Source of the DNA: Pseudomonas laurylsulfatiphila
Lineage (GTDB): Bacteria; Pseudomonadota; Gammaproteobacteria; Pseudomonadales; Pseudomonadaceae
Assembly: GCF_002934665.1 (NCBI RefSeq)
Contig: NZ_NIRS01000002.1
Coordinates: 434,001 to 498,000, forward strand
Reading direction: 5' to 3'
Length of the DNA stretch: 64,000 nucleotides
Part shown: positions 43,452-52,012 of the stretch, in pieces
Layout of the letters: every line of letters begins with the position of its first letter
Position numbering within the stretch: position 1 is the first letter of the stretch
Position numbers and translations under genes: made by a program
Notes under the pieces: model-generated
Databases searched by the model: none
Told to the model about the DNA's origin: nothing
The model's input: only the letters and a program-made list of their open reading frames with translations

Positions 43452-44366
43452 TTACTTGAAAACCGGCACGCTGCCTGAGCCGTCGGGCTGTTTCAGATAC
43501 TCACGCAACCGGGCGCCAATCTCGGCGATTTTCGCCTCCCCCGCCCGCAAGGCTTGCGGGTTGGTATGCACCGAGTAGTTGCCCAGTGCCAGTTCATGGG
43601 GATGGGGTTGCGCCGAGCCGATCACGAAGACCGTATCCTTGTGCATGGCCTTGAGCGTGACGGCACCGCTACCTGGCTCGAAGATGACCATTTCTCCCGC
43701 CATGACCACCCCGGGCGCGCCAAGGGATCCGCGGCTGACACTCAACCACAACGACTCATGTCCATCGGGCGGCACATAACGCCAGGATTCCCCGGCACGC
43801 AGCGTGACCAGCAGATAATTCATGCCGGCGGGAGCGCGGACCGGACTCTGAACGCCCTGATACGTGCCGAGAATCACCCGCGCCGGCCCCACTTCGGGCA
43901 TCGCGCTCGACTCCAGGTACTGGCTGTCGACACTGGCGTTTTCCAACGCCGGCGGCAGCGCCACCCACAATTGAAAACCCTGGATCCGTTTCGATGTCCC
44001 CACCGACATTTCCTTGCCGTGCCAGACTCCGCCTCCGGCCCGCATCCACTCGACACCGCCGTAGTCGATCATGCCTTTGCCCGAATCCGCATCCTCGAAG
44101 CGCAGGTTGCCTTCGGTAATGACGGTGACAGTGGCGATGCCCGAGTGCGGGTGCATGGGCATGCCGTTGATGAACGAGCTCTCACCTTCGAACAGATCCA
44201 GGAACACAAAGGGCTTGATCAGGTGGCCAAGATCACCAGGGCTCATCAACCGGACGATGGCGCCATGCCCGCTGCCTGTGGTGCGGTAGCTGATCGCCCG
44301 GTAAGTGTCGGTTTCGCGCGCAGTGGCCGGAGCAACCGCGTTGTAAGGCTGTGGCTGAACATTCAT
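43452..44366 (-). CDS. Pirin-family cupin protein
   Basis: A 304-residue bicupin. The first cupin holds the pirin metal motif MPMHPHSGIATVT (two His) and later GGGVWHGKEM. The second cupin is degenerate as usual. Bacterial pirins act as quercetin dioxygenases or bind metabolic enzymes, so the role is open. The start is chosen at 44366. It is divergent from a LysR gene 122 bases away, a standard pirin-regulator arrangement. Confidence 0.92.
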   Translation of the reverse strand: MNVQPQPYNAVAPATARETDTYRAISYRTTGSGHGAIVRLMSPGDLGHLIKPFVFLDLFEGESSFINGMPMHPHSGIATVTVITEGNLRFEDADSGKGMIDYGGVEWMRAGGGVWHGKEMSVGTSKRIQGFQLWVALPPALENASVDSQYLESSAMPEVGPARVILGTYQGVQSPVRAPAGMNYLLVTLRAGESWRYVPPDGHESLWLSVSRGSLGAPGVVMAGEMVIFEPGSGAVTLKAMHKDTVFVIGSAQPHPHELALGNYSVHTNPQALRAGEAKIAEIGARLREYLKQPDGSGSVPVFK

Positions 44367-44488
44367 CAGGATCACTCTAAGCAGGAGGCCTCGCGGCCCG
44401 ATACCCCAGACAATATTGCGAGGCCGATTACTTGATTAGCCGGTACAATTGGATTGCACTCGTCCACCCATGTCAGGAATGACCGGCC

Positions 44489-45400
44489 ATGCTCGACCTC
44501 AACGACATCGCGATGTTTGTCCAGGTGGTCCGCTGCGGCAGCTTTGCCGAGGCGGCGCGCCGGCTGGGCATGCCGCCCAATACCCTGAGTCGCCGCATCC
44601 AGCAGCTCGAAGCGCACCTGGGCACACGGCTGCTGCAACGCTCCACCCGCAAGCTCACGCTCACCAGTGCCGGCCAAGGCTTTCACGAGCGTTGCGTGGG
44701 AGCCGTCGATGGCCTGCTCGAAGCGGGACAAGCGTTGGTGACCGGCAGCAACGAACCCAGCGGGCTGGTGCGCGTGGCGGCTCCCGCCGACTTTTTCGAC
44801 TTTTTCCAGATGGAGTGGGTGAGCGGGTTTCTGGCCGCGCACCCGCGCGTGCGGCTCGACTTCGTGCTCAGCGATGCGAAGGCTGACCTGATCGCAGAAC
44901 AGATCGACGTCGCCTTTCGCGGCGGCCCCTTGCGCGATTCGGGCTTTGTCGGCCGCCAGATCCTGGACCCGCGCAGCGTCGGCATGGTGGCCAGTCCGGC
45001 CTACATCGCAGCGCGTGGCACCCCCCGCACCTTGCAGGACCTGACGGACCACGACTGTGTGATCTCTGCGCAGCCGGGTGGCCACGCCACCTGGCGCCTG
45101 GTCGGTCCCGAGGGCGAGGAAGAAGTGCAGGTTGCCGGGCGCTTCAGCGGCAATACCGCCCAGGCATTGCGCAAGGCCGCCGTGGCCGGGCTCGGCATCG
45201 CGCTGCTGCCGCCCGTGATGGCCAGGCTCGAGGTAGAGACCGGCGCGCTGATCCCGGTACTGCCGCAATACCAACCCAAAGGCTATGGCCTGAACGTGCT
45301 GTATCCGAGCCGCCGGCAGCTACCGCCGGCGGTATCGGCATTCATCGGGCTGGTGATCCAGAAGATGAATACGGCAGACTCACCGCAGGTGCCTCAGTAA
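44489..45400 (+). CDS. LysR-family regulator divergent from pirin
   Basis: A 303-residue LysR protein with helix-turn-helix FVQVVRCGSFAEAARRLGMPPNTLSRRIQQLE and the CrgA-like effector domain (ADFFDFFQMEWVSGFLAAHPRVRLDF). It is of the AaeR/CrgA branch often found next to pirin or quinone reductases. It likely represses the pirin gene. Confidence 0.94.
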   Translation: MLDLNDIAMFVQVVRCGSFAEAARRLGMPPNTLSRRIQQLEAHLGTRLLQRSTRKLTLTSAGQGFHERCVGAVDGLLEAGQALVTGSNEPSGLVRVAAPADFFDFFQMEWVSGFLAAHPRVRLDFVLSDAKADLIAEQIDVAFRGGPLRDSGFVGRQILDPRSVGMVASPAYIAARGTPRTLQDLTDHDCVISAQPGGHATWRLVGPEGEEEVQVAGRFSGNTAQALRKAAVAGLGIALLPPVMARLEVETGALIPVLPQYQPKGYGLNVLYPSRRQLPPAVSAFIGLVIQKMNTADSPQVPQ

Positions 45401-45494
45401 CCACCCCCGTTACTGGCACCCCATGGATCTGAACCGTGGGAGCACCTAAACTTTGTGCGCCCCTGCCCTCCTCGCCGATTGTTGAACAGGTCCC

Positions 45495-46310
45495 ATGACT
45501 GAGCATGCCAAGTACCATCACGTGTCCGAAGTACCAGGCCTGGTCTTGGGTTCCGCACGCTTTGCGGATATCGGCTTCGATCGCCATTACCACCTCGATT
45601 TCCACATTGGCTTTGTCACCGAAGGCATCCAGCGTCATCGTTCGAAAGGCGAGTCGTTTCTTTTGGGGCCGGGACGCATTGCCCTGATGCCGCCCGGCGA
45701 AATTCACGATGGTGCGTCTGAAGGTGGCGGCGCCTATACGCTCAAGACGTTCCGTCTGTCGCAGGCACTGATCGCGGGCATGACCGAGGAGATCAGCGGT
45801 CAACCGAGAGAGCTTGAGTTGACCAGTGTGTTGCTCAAAGACCCGCGGCTTGTCGGCAACCTGCGCGGGCTGCACGAAGCGATGCAGCAGGCCGTTGGCC
45901 CCGGCAGCCTCGCGGTGCAGACGCAATGGATCACCCTGCTTGAACGCCTGTTGCGCCAGTCACGGGCAATCACGCCCGAAAGCATTCCCGGATCGCTCTC
46001 AGCCCTGCAATGGTCGCGCGTCAGGGACTATTGTTTCAGCCACATCGATCAGCGAATCACGCTCGATGATCTTGCCGGACTGTGCGGTCTGGGCCGATTC
46101 CCGTTCCTCAAGCAGTTCAAGCGGACCATCGGCATGACGCCGCACGCGTGGTTGCTTCGGCTGCGTCTTGAACGGGCGTGTGGCCTGCTATCGCGCAGCG
46201 GCCAACCGATCGTCGATGTCGCCCACGCCGTCGGCTTTTACGATCAAAGCCATTTCAACCGCGCCTTCCGCCAGGCATTCGGCGTCGCACCCTCGCGCTA
46301 CAGGACTTAG
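45495..46310 (+). CDS. AraC-family transcriptional regulator with cupin N-terminus
   Basis: A 271-residue AraC regulator. The N-terminal about 130 form a cupin sensor (HYHLDFHIGFVTEG, LMPPGEIHDG), and the C-terminal about 100 hold two helix-turn-helices (LDDLAGLCGLGRFPFLKQFKR and IVDVAHAVGFYDQSHFNRAFRQ). It lies 108 bases upstream of the threonine aldolase gene on the same strand and may regulate it. Effector unknown. Confidence 0.93.
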   Translation: MTEHAKYHHVSEVPGLVLGSARFADIGFDRHYHLDFHIGFVTEGIQRHRSKGESFLLGPGRIALMPPGEIHDGASEGGGAYTLKTFRLSQALIAGMTEEISGQPRELELTSVLLKDPRLVGNLRGLHEAMQQAVGPGSLAVQTQWITLLERLLRQSRAITPESIPGSLSALQWSRVRDYCFSHIDQRITLDDLAGLCGLGRFPFLKQFKRTIGMTPHAWLLRLRLERACGLLSRSGQPIVDVAHAVGFYDQSHFNRAFRQAFGVAPSRYRT

Positions 46311-46418
46311 GGCGGCGCATCAGGAGACCGTCAATTTTTTACAAGCGCGACAACCGTCCCTCTCCCTAGGATGCGCCAATCCAGGCGAAACACCTTCGCC
46401 TGCGCAACCGAGAACCGG

Positions 46419-47492
46419 ATGATGAACGGTGAAACAAGCAGACCGCCCGCCCTGGGTTTTTCAAGTGACAACATCGCCGGCGCATCGCCGGAGGTGGCAC
46501 ACGCCCTCGTGAAACACAGCACGGGCCAGGCGGGCCCCTATGGCACCGACGAGTTGACGGCGCAGGTCCAGCGCAAATTCAGCGAGATCTTCGAGCGCGA
46601 CGTGGAGGTCCTTCTCGTGCCCACCGGCACCGCCGCCAACGGCCTGTGCCTGAGCGCGATGACACCACCCTGGGGCAATATCTATTGCCATCCCGCCAGT
46701 CACATCAACAACGACGAATGTGGCGCGCCCGAGTTCTTCTCCAACGGCGCGAAGCTGATGACCATCGACGGCCCCTCGGCCAAGCTGGACATCACTCGAC
46801 TGCGTGAGCGCACCCGCGAAAAACTGGGTGACGTGCACACGACCCAGCCCGCCTGCGTCAGCATCACCCAGGCCACCGAAGTCGGCAGCATTTACACCTT
46901 GGACGAAATCGCAGCCATCGGTGAGGTTTGCAAGTCGGCTTCCCTCGGGTTCCATATGGATGGGTCCCGATTCGCCAACGCCCTGGTATCCCTGGATTGC
47001 TCGGCGGCAGAGATGACCTGGAAGGCCGGCGTGGATGCCCTGTCGTTTGGCGCCACCAAGAATGGCGTGCTGGCGGCGGAAGCCATCGTCCTGTTCAACC
47101 CCTCGCTCGCCACCGAGATGAGGTACCGCCGCAAGCGTGCAGGTCACCTCTTCTCCAAAATGCGTTTTCTTTCGGCGCAGATCGATGCGTACCTGACCGA
47201 TGATCTCTGGCTGCGCAATGCCCGCAAGGCCAACGATGCCGCTCAGCGTCTGGCGCAGGGGCTTACCGGGCTGAGCGGCGTAGAAGTGCTGGGCGGCACC
47301 GAGGCGAACATCCTGTTCTGTCGGCTGGACCCTGCCGTGATTGATGCACTGTTGAAGGCCGGGTTCGTCTTCTACCATGATCGCTGGGGCCCCAACATCG
47401 TGCGTTTTGTCACCTCGTTCGCCACCACCGCCGAGGATGTCGATCACCTGTTGAGCCATGTGAGGCGAGTGGTGAGGTCAGTACACGCATAA
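46419..47492 (+). CDS. ltaE: Low-specificity L-threonine aldolase
   Basis: A 357-residue PLP fold-I enzyme. The PLP lysine lies in LSFGATKNGVLAAEAIV. The N-terminal GFSSDNIAGASPEVAHAL and the Asp of FHMDGSRFANAL, which pairs with the PLP nitrogen, are family hallmarks. It cleaves L-threonine and L-allo-threonine to glycine and acetaldehyde. The start is one of two adjacent ATGs (46419 or 46422). It follows the AraC regulator. Confidence 0.92.
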   Translation: MMNGETSRPPALGFSSDNIAGASPEVAHALVKHSTGQAGPYGTDELTAQVQRKFSEIFERDVEVLLVPTGTAANGLCLSAMTPPWGNIYCHPASHINNDECGAPEFFSNGAKLMTIDGPSAKLDITRLRERTREKLGDVHTTQPACVSITQATEVGSIYTLDEIAAIGEVCKSASLGFHMDGSRFANALVSLDCSAAEMTWKAGVDALSFGATKNGVLAAEAIVLFNPSLATEMRYRRKRAGHLFSKMRFLSAQIDAYLTDDLWLRNARKANDAAQRLAQGLTGLSGVEVLGGTEANILFCRLDPAVIDALLKAGFVFYHDRWGPNIVRFVTSFATTAEDVDHLLSHVRRVVRSVHA

Positions 47493-47571
47493 CGGGCGCA
47501 ATGCGCAATGACCGATGGCGGCGGTGCTCACTCTTAGTCGAATGAGCACCCGCCACTGCGGCGTCAGGCGT

Positions 47572-47829
47572 CTACATCTGGCGGTAAAGAATCATGCCCG
47601 CGTGATACAGGATCCCGTCGCGGAACTCCCCGTCAGCCGTAAAGCCGGTGTCATCGACGTACTCGATGTGGTCACCCTCCAGCCAATACTGGCCCTGGTA
47701 GGCACTCGTCTTGCGGCCCCGGGCTTCATCGTACCGGCCACCCGGTAACAGCTCATGGCGGATGAGCCCGTCTGCAGTGACCCACAGACCGATGTACTTA
47801 TCCTGATCAGCGGATTTTTTCATCGTCAT
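47572..47829 (-). CDS. Atu4866-domain small protein
   Basis: An 85-residue protein of the Atu4866 family (YIGLWVTADGLIRHELLPGGRYDEARG), a small beta-barrel of unknown function. It is the last gene of an operon with an SDR, a quinone oxidoreductase and DoxX, 15 bases after the SDR stop. Its association with redox enzymes is commonly seen in such loci. Confidence 0.88.
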   Translation of the reverse strand: MTMKKSADQDKYIGLWVTADGLIRHELLPGGRYDEARGRKTSAYQGQYWLEGDHIEYVDDTGFTADGEFRDGILYHAGMILYRQM

Positions 47830-47844
47830 GTTCAGGTCCTCCGT

Positions 47845-48582
47845 TCAGAACGCACTGGCGGTCGGGCGGACAATCAGTTCACTGACGTCCACATCGGCAG
47901 GTTGTTCAATGGCGTAAGCGATCGCACGAGCAACCGCCATTGCAGGGATGGCGATCTTGCGGAACTCGCGCATCTCCGCCCGCCCGTCTTCATCGGAAAT
48001 GCTCTCGGCCAATTCGGATTCGGTAACGCCAGGAGAAATCACGGTGACACGAATGTCCCCGCCGACCTCCTGGCGCAACCCTTCCGAGATGGCGCGCACG
48101 GCAAACTTGGTCGCACAGTAGACCGCCGCCGTCGGGCTGACGGTGTAGGCACCGATCGAGGCGATATTGATGAACTGGCCTGATTGCTGTTTCTGCATCA
48201 GCGGCAAACCGGCCGCGATACCGTGCAACACGCCGCGAATATTGACGTCGATCATCCGGTCCCACTCGGAGACTTTGAGCGCCTCGAGTTTCGACAGCGG
48301 CATCACCCCGGCGTTGTTGACGATCACATCGACCCGGCCATGCAGCTTCAACGCAAAGTCCACAAACCCTTGCATGTCGTCTCGGCGGGTGACATCCAAT
48401 GCCTGGAAGTGAGCGACTCCACCGCTCGCGTTGATCTCGCCACAGAGTATTTCGAGGCGCTCGGTACGACGTGCCCCGAGCACGACATGCGCGCCCTTGC
48501 TGGCCAACAGGCGCGCTGTCGCCTCGCCTATACCACTGCTCGCGCCGGTGATCAGAACGATTTTTTTCGAGATGTTCGACAT
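47845..48582 (-). CDS. Short-chain dehydrogenase/reductase
   Basis: A 245-residue SDR. Its TGASSGIGEATA cofactor motif (about 12-23), NNAG segment, Ser in IASIGAY and catalytic YCATK near residue 155 are all present. It would reduce a carbonyl with NAD(P)H. It is part of the DoxX/quinone-oxidoreductase operon; substrate unknown. Confidence 0.94.
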   Translation of the reverse strand: MSNISKKIVLITGASSGIGEATARLLASKGAHVVLGARRTERLEILCGEINASGGVAHFQALDVTRRDDMQGFVDFALKLHGRVDVIVNNAGVMPLSKLEALKVSEWDRMIDVNIRGVLHGIAAGLPLMQKQQSGQFINIASIGAYTVSPTAAVYCATKFAVRAISEGLRQEVGGDIRVTVISPGVTESELAESISDEDGRAEMREFRKIAIPAMAVARAIAYAIEQPADVDVSELIVRPTASAF

Positions 48583-48715
48583 GACCCTATTCCCTCACTT
48601 GAGTGTCTGGTGACGCGAGAGCGGTGTCTCGCTGCCAGTCCAGATTAGGAATAACGACGGTCGGCCAGTTAGTCAGATCCTTCTGACAACTTGCCTGATC
48701 CTGTCGGGGAACACC

Positions 48716-49639
48716 TTACTTCGTTGCGTCGAGGACAAGCCTGCCCTGTAAATGCCGGCCCATGCTTTTCTCGATCGCCACTTTCGCGTCACTCAATGGG
48801 AATGCCTCGACGTCGACGCAGAGGTGTCCCTTGTCGAACAGTTCGGCAATCAGCGAAAGCTGCCGGCCATCCGAGCGAGTCGCAAAGTTGGCGGGGGTCA
48901 CACCGTAGTCGTTGGCCAGCGACATGTTCGGCAGGCTCACGGGCGATACCAGCACGCCGTGTTTTTTCAGCACCGCAAACGAACGGGTCTGTGTGTCGCC
49001 GCCTACCAGGTCCAGTACCACATCGACACCGGACACCAGTTCTTCGAATGCCTGGGTCCTGTAGTCGATGGTGTAATCAGCGCCGAGGTCTTTCAGGTAA
49101 GCATGATTATGCGCGGAGGCCGTTGCGTAGACTTCGGCGCCCAGGTACTTGGCCATCTGCACGGCCATGCTGCCTACGCCACCGGCCGCGGCGTGGATCA
49201 ACACTTTTTGCCGACGTTGCACACCCGCGTGTTCGGTCAGGGCCTGCCAGGCCGTCAGTGCCGTGGCGGGGACAGTGCTGGCCTGCAAGGCACTGAGTGA
49301 TGTGGGTTTCAGCGCCAGTTTTGCAACCTGGGCGACGGCTTTGGTCGCATAACCCCCGACGATGTTGATGAAGCCAAACACTTCATCGCCGATGCTGAAC
49401 TCAGTGACGCCCTGCCCCAGCGCTATCACGGTACCGGCCACTTCAACCCCCGGGGTAAAGGGCAGCGGCAAAGGGATGAACGCTTTCATGGCACCGGAGA
49501 GGATCTTCCAGTCAATCGGGTTCACCCCGGCTCCGGCGACATCGATCAGTACTTCACCGACACCGGCCACCGGGTCGGCAATGTCTTCCAGACGTAATAC
49601 TTCAGGGCTGCCGTATTCGTACACGCGTATGGCTTTCAT
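48716..49639 (-). CDS. NADPH:quinone oxidoreductase-type zinc-independent dehydrogenase
   Basis: A 307-residue MDR-superfamily enzyme. The GroES-like N-terminal domain (GVNPIDWKILSGA) is followed by a Rossmann domain with AAAGGVGSMAVQMAK (NADPH site). No catalytic zinc ligands are seen, so it fits the quinone oxidoreductase/enone reductase group. It is in the redox operon, 75 bases downstream of DoxX. Confidence 0.93.
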   Translation of the reverse strand: MKAIRVYEYGSPEVLRLEDIADPVAGVGEVLIDVAGAGVNPIDWKILSGAMKAFIPLPLPFTPGVEVAGTVIALGQGVTEFSIGDEVFGFINIVGGYATKAVAQVAKLALKPTSLSALQASTVPATALTAWQALTEHAGVQRRQKVLIHAAAGGVGSMAVQMAKYLGAEVYATASAHNHAYLKDLGADYTIDYRTQAFEELVSGVDVVLDLVGGDTQTRSFAVLKKHGVLVSPVSLPNMSLANDYGVTPANFATRSDGRQLSLIAELFDKGHLCVDVEAFPLSDAKVAIEKSMGRHLQGRLVLDATK

Positions 49640-49714
49640 GGCGGTCTCGACTATCGAAAAAGAAGGGAGAAGAACATTGCGCTGCGAGGGGCTGGCCTTC
49701 GCAGCGCGGGGGTA

Positions 49715-50155
49715 TCAACGACGGCGAGCGTCGAGGCTGAAACGACCGGCACCAAAGGCCACGACCTGCAGCAGGCCACCGGCCATCGCGATGTTCTTGA
49801 AGAAGTGGATGAACTGGTTTTGATCGCCCAGGGCGTTATGGAAGGCCAGTGCGGTAAACACGCTGAACACCGCAAGCACAGCGGCAACGGTGCGGGTGCG
49901 GTAACCGGCGATCAGTGCCAGGCCACCACCGATCTCAACGACGATCGCCAGCGCCAGCGCCAATTGCGGAAGGGGAAGACCCACAGAGCTGATGTAGCCG
50001 ACCATCATGGCCGGAGCGGCCAGTTTCGAAAAACCGGAGAGGATGAAGATTGCGCTGAGCAGTACGCGGCCGATCAACGAGGCCGAGGCTTGTGCAACGT
50101 CAGAAGGGTTCTGTTCGGAGGCGGACGGTTGAGCGATGTTTGCAGAAGCAGTCAT
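49715..50155 (-). CDS. DoxX-family membrane protein
   Basis: A 146-residue protein with four hydrophobic helices and the DoxX signature (GRVLLSAIFILSGFSKLAAP). Members of this family act in redox or thiol handling in the membrane. It is the first gene of the redox operon and is divergent from the LysR gene at 50288. The inverted repeat at 50221-50243 lies between them. Confidence 0.92.
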   Translation of the reverse strand: MTASANIAQPSASEQNPSDVAQASASLIGRVLLSAIFILSGFSKLAAPAMMVGYISSVGLPLPQLALALAIVVEIGGGLALIAGYRTRTVAAVLAVFSVFTALAFHNALGDQNQFIHFFKNIAMAGGLLQVVAFGAGRFSLDARRR

Positions 50156-50220
50156 GAGGTATTTCCTTCAAATGGGTGCGATTCGATTTGAACCGCCCTG
50201 GTGAGGAAATGTTGCGCCTC

Positions 50221-50243
50221 GTCAGCTAACCTGAATAGCTGAC
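50221..50243. promoter_or_regulatory. 8-base inverted repeat, probable LysR operator
   Basis: GTCAGCTA-N7-TAGCTGAC lies between the divergent DoxX and LysR genes, where a LysR regulator would bind. A 14-base stretch starting here (ATAGCTGACTAATT, 50235-50248) recurs before the MarR gene at 59679. Confidence 0.65.
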
Positions 50244-50287
50244 TAATTTAGATCATTAGATTCGATAAATTAGAAAAGGAAACACAC

Positions 50288-51205
50288 ATGATCTCTGACC
50301 CCGGAACACCGACACTGGACCAGCTGCGCGTTTTCCTGACGGTCGTGGAAGTCGGCAGTTTTGCCGCAGCGGCCAGAAAACTGCACCGGGCCACCTCGGT
50401 CATCAGTTACTCGATCGCCAACCTGGAAATGCAGCTCGGCGTGTCGCTGTTTGACCGTCAGACCACCCGCAAACCCCAGCTCACCGATGCCGGCCGCACC
50501 GTGCTGGCTGAAGCCAGGACCATCGCCAACGGTATTCATGGATTGCGCGCCAAAGTGAAGGGCTTGCTCCAGGGGCTCGAAGCCGAGGTTCACGTGGTAC
50601 TCGATGTGATGCTTCCCCCCGACCGGGTGGTGGACGCGCTCAAATCCTTTCGCGAAGCGTTCCCCACCGTTGCCCTGCACTTGCATATGGAAGCCCTCGG
50701 CGCCGTCACTGAGCTGGTGATCAACCGTGGCGCGATCATCGGCGTCAGTGGGCCAATGAATGAAGGCATCGATGGCATCGAAAGAATGGGCGTCGGCAGT
50801 GTCGAGTTGATTCCGGTGGCAGCCCCGAATCATCCACTGGCATCGAGCGATTCGAATGTTCCGGGCGCCGGGCGAGAGTTCACGCAATTGGTACTGTCCG
50901 ACCGTTCGGTGCTGACCAAGGACAAGGATTTCGCCGTGCTCAGTAACCGCACCTGGCGGCTGGCGGACCTGGGCGCCAAGCACATGCTGCTGCGTGAAGG
51001 CATCGGCTGGGGCAACATGCCGGCCCCGATGGTCCAGGAAGATCTGCAGAGCGGCCGACTCGTGCAACTGAACATTCCGGAATACAAAAGCGGCCAATAT
51101 TCCTTCGACGTCATCTACCGCACGGATGTGCCACCGGGGCCGGCGGCGCGATGGTTGATTGAACGCTTCGTTCAACAAGGCTCGGCGCAGGCGGCATCGG
51201 CTTGA
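50288..51205 (+). CDS. LysR-family regulator of the DoxX/redox operon
   Basis: A 305-residue LysR protein with helix-turn-helix FAAAARKLHRATSVISYSIANLE and a standard effector domain. It is divergent from the four-gene redox operon, with a symmetric operator-like sequence between, so it probably controls that operon in response to an electrophile or quinone. This is inference from context. Confidence 0.93.
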   Translation: MISDPGTPTLDQLRVFLTVVEVGSFAAAARKLHRATSVISYSIANLEMQLGVSLFDRQTTRKPQLTDAGRTVLAEARTIANGIHGLRAKVKGLLQGLEAEVHVVLDVMLPPDRVVDALKSFREAFPTVALHLHMEALGAVTELVINRGAIIGVSGPMNEGIDGIERMGVGSVELIPVAAPNHPLASSDSNVPGAGREFTQLVLSDRSVLTKDKDFAVLSNRTWRLADLGAKHMLLREGIGWGNMPAPMVQEDLQSGRLVQLNIPEYKSGQYSFDVIYRTDVPPGPAARWLIERFVQQGSAQAASA

Positions 51206-51260
51206 GGACGGGACTTGTCGATTTTCTGGAAATCCCGGGGGAACACAGATTACGAAATAT

Positions 51261-51364
51261 CTGTAGGAGCTGCCGAAGGCTGCGATCTTTTGATCTTGCT
51301 TTTGCGATCTGGAGATTGCTGAAGATCAAGATCAAAAGATCGCAGCCTTCGGCAGCTCCTACAG
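51261..51364. repeat. REP inverted pair (REPIN), family 1
   Basis: Perfect 37-base inverted arms (51261-51297 and 51328-51364), core GTAGGAGCTGCCGAAGGCTG, with a 30-base spacer, downstream of the LysR gene. Confidence 0.95.
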
Positions 51365-51552
51365 GGGAACGCGTGCACCACCAAACAACGAGGGGAACTA
51401 ATTAATGAATAGACCCAATCGGATAGCAGTAATACCAAAAACACATAACTCTATTGATTGAGACAGGTCCAGCCGAAGGTGGAGGATGTCCTGAAACAGG
51501 CCTAATCTGAATAGACACGACCTTGATCGCCTCTTGATACAGGGGAAACGCA

Positions 51553-51852
51553 ATGACGGGACAGACTGCACGCCAAGGCTCGTCATGGCTCCTGCTTTCC
51601 CTCCTCGCCGCCAATCTGGCGCTGACAGCCGGATGCTCAGGCAAAACCACCACCGCGCGCTATTCAGCCTCAAACACCGGCTCAGCCTGCTATGCAAAAG
51701 CCCTCCCCACTGTCGGCGAAGGTGGCCTCGCCTGGGGCGACACGCTGAACATGGCTCGCCAGAAATCCCTGAGTAACTGCATCCGCTATGCCGGCCGATC
51801 GGGCGGTACGCCGAATACCTGCCAAGTGGTGTTGGCGGAATGTAAACACTGA
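51553..51852 (+). CDS. Small lipoprotein of unknown function
   Basis: A 99-residue lipoprotein. The signal (SSWLLLSLLAANLALTAGC) ends in a lipobox with Cys28. The mature domain has four more Cys (SACYAKA, SNCIRY, NTCQVVLAEC), which could form two disulfides. Start after GGGGAAACGC. No family was recognised. Confidence 0.78.
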   Translation: MTGQTARQGSSWLLLSLLAANLALTAGCSGKTTTARYSASNTGSACYAKALPTVGEGGLAWGDTLNMARQKSLSNCIRYAGRSGGTPNTCQVVLAECKH

Positions 51853-52012
51853 TAGAGGGTTTTTTCGTTTCTGCGTCGCTTTTGCATTTCTGTGCGACAG
51901 ATCCCACTTCAGGGGCTCCCGTTTCACACGCGCATGGTGTTAGTTTTGAAATGTTTCTGATCAAGCGATCAGATATTTCTTACAACCCGCCTGCAAAGGA
52001 ATGCCCCCAGCA

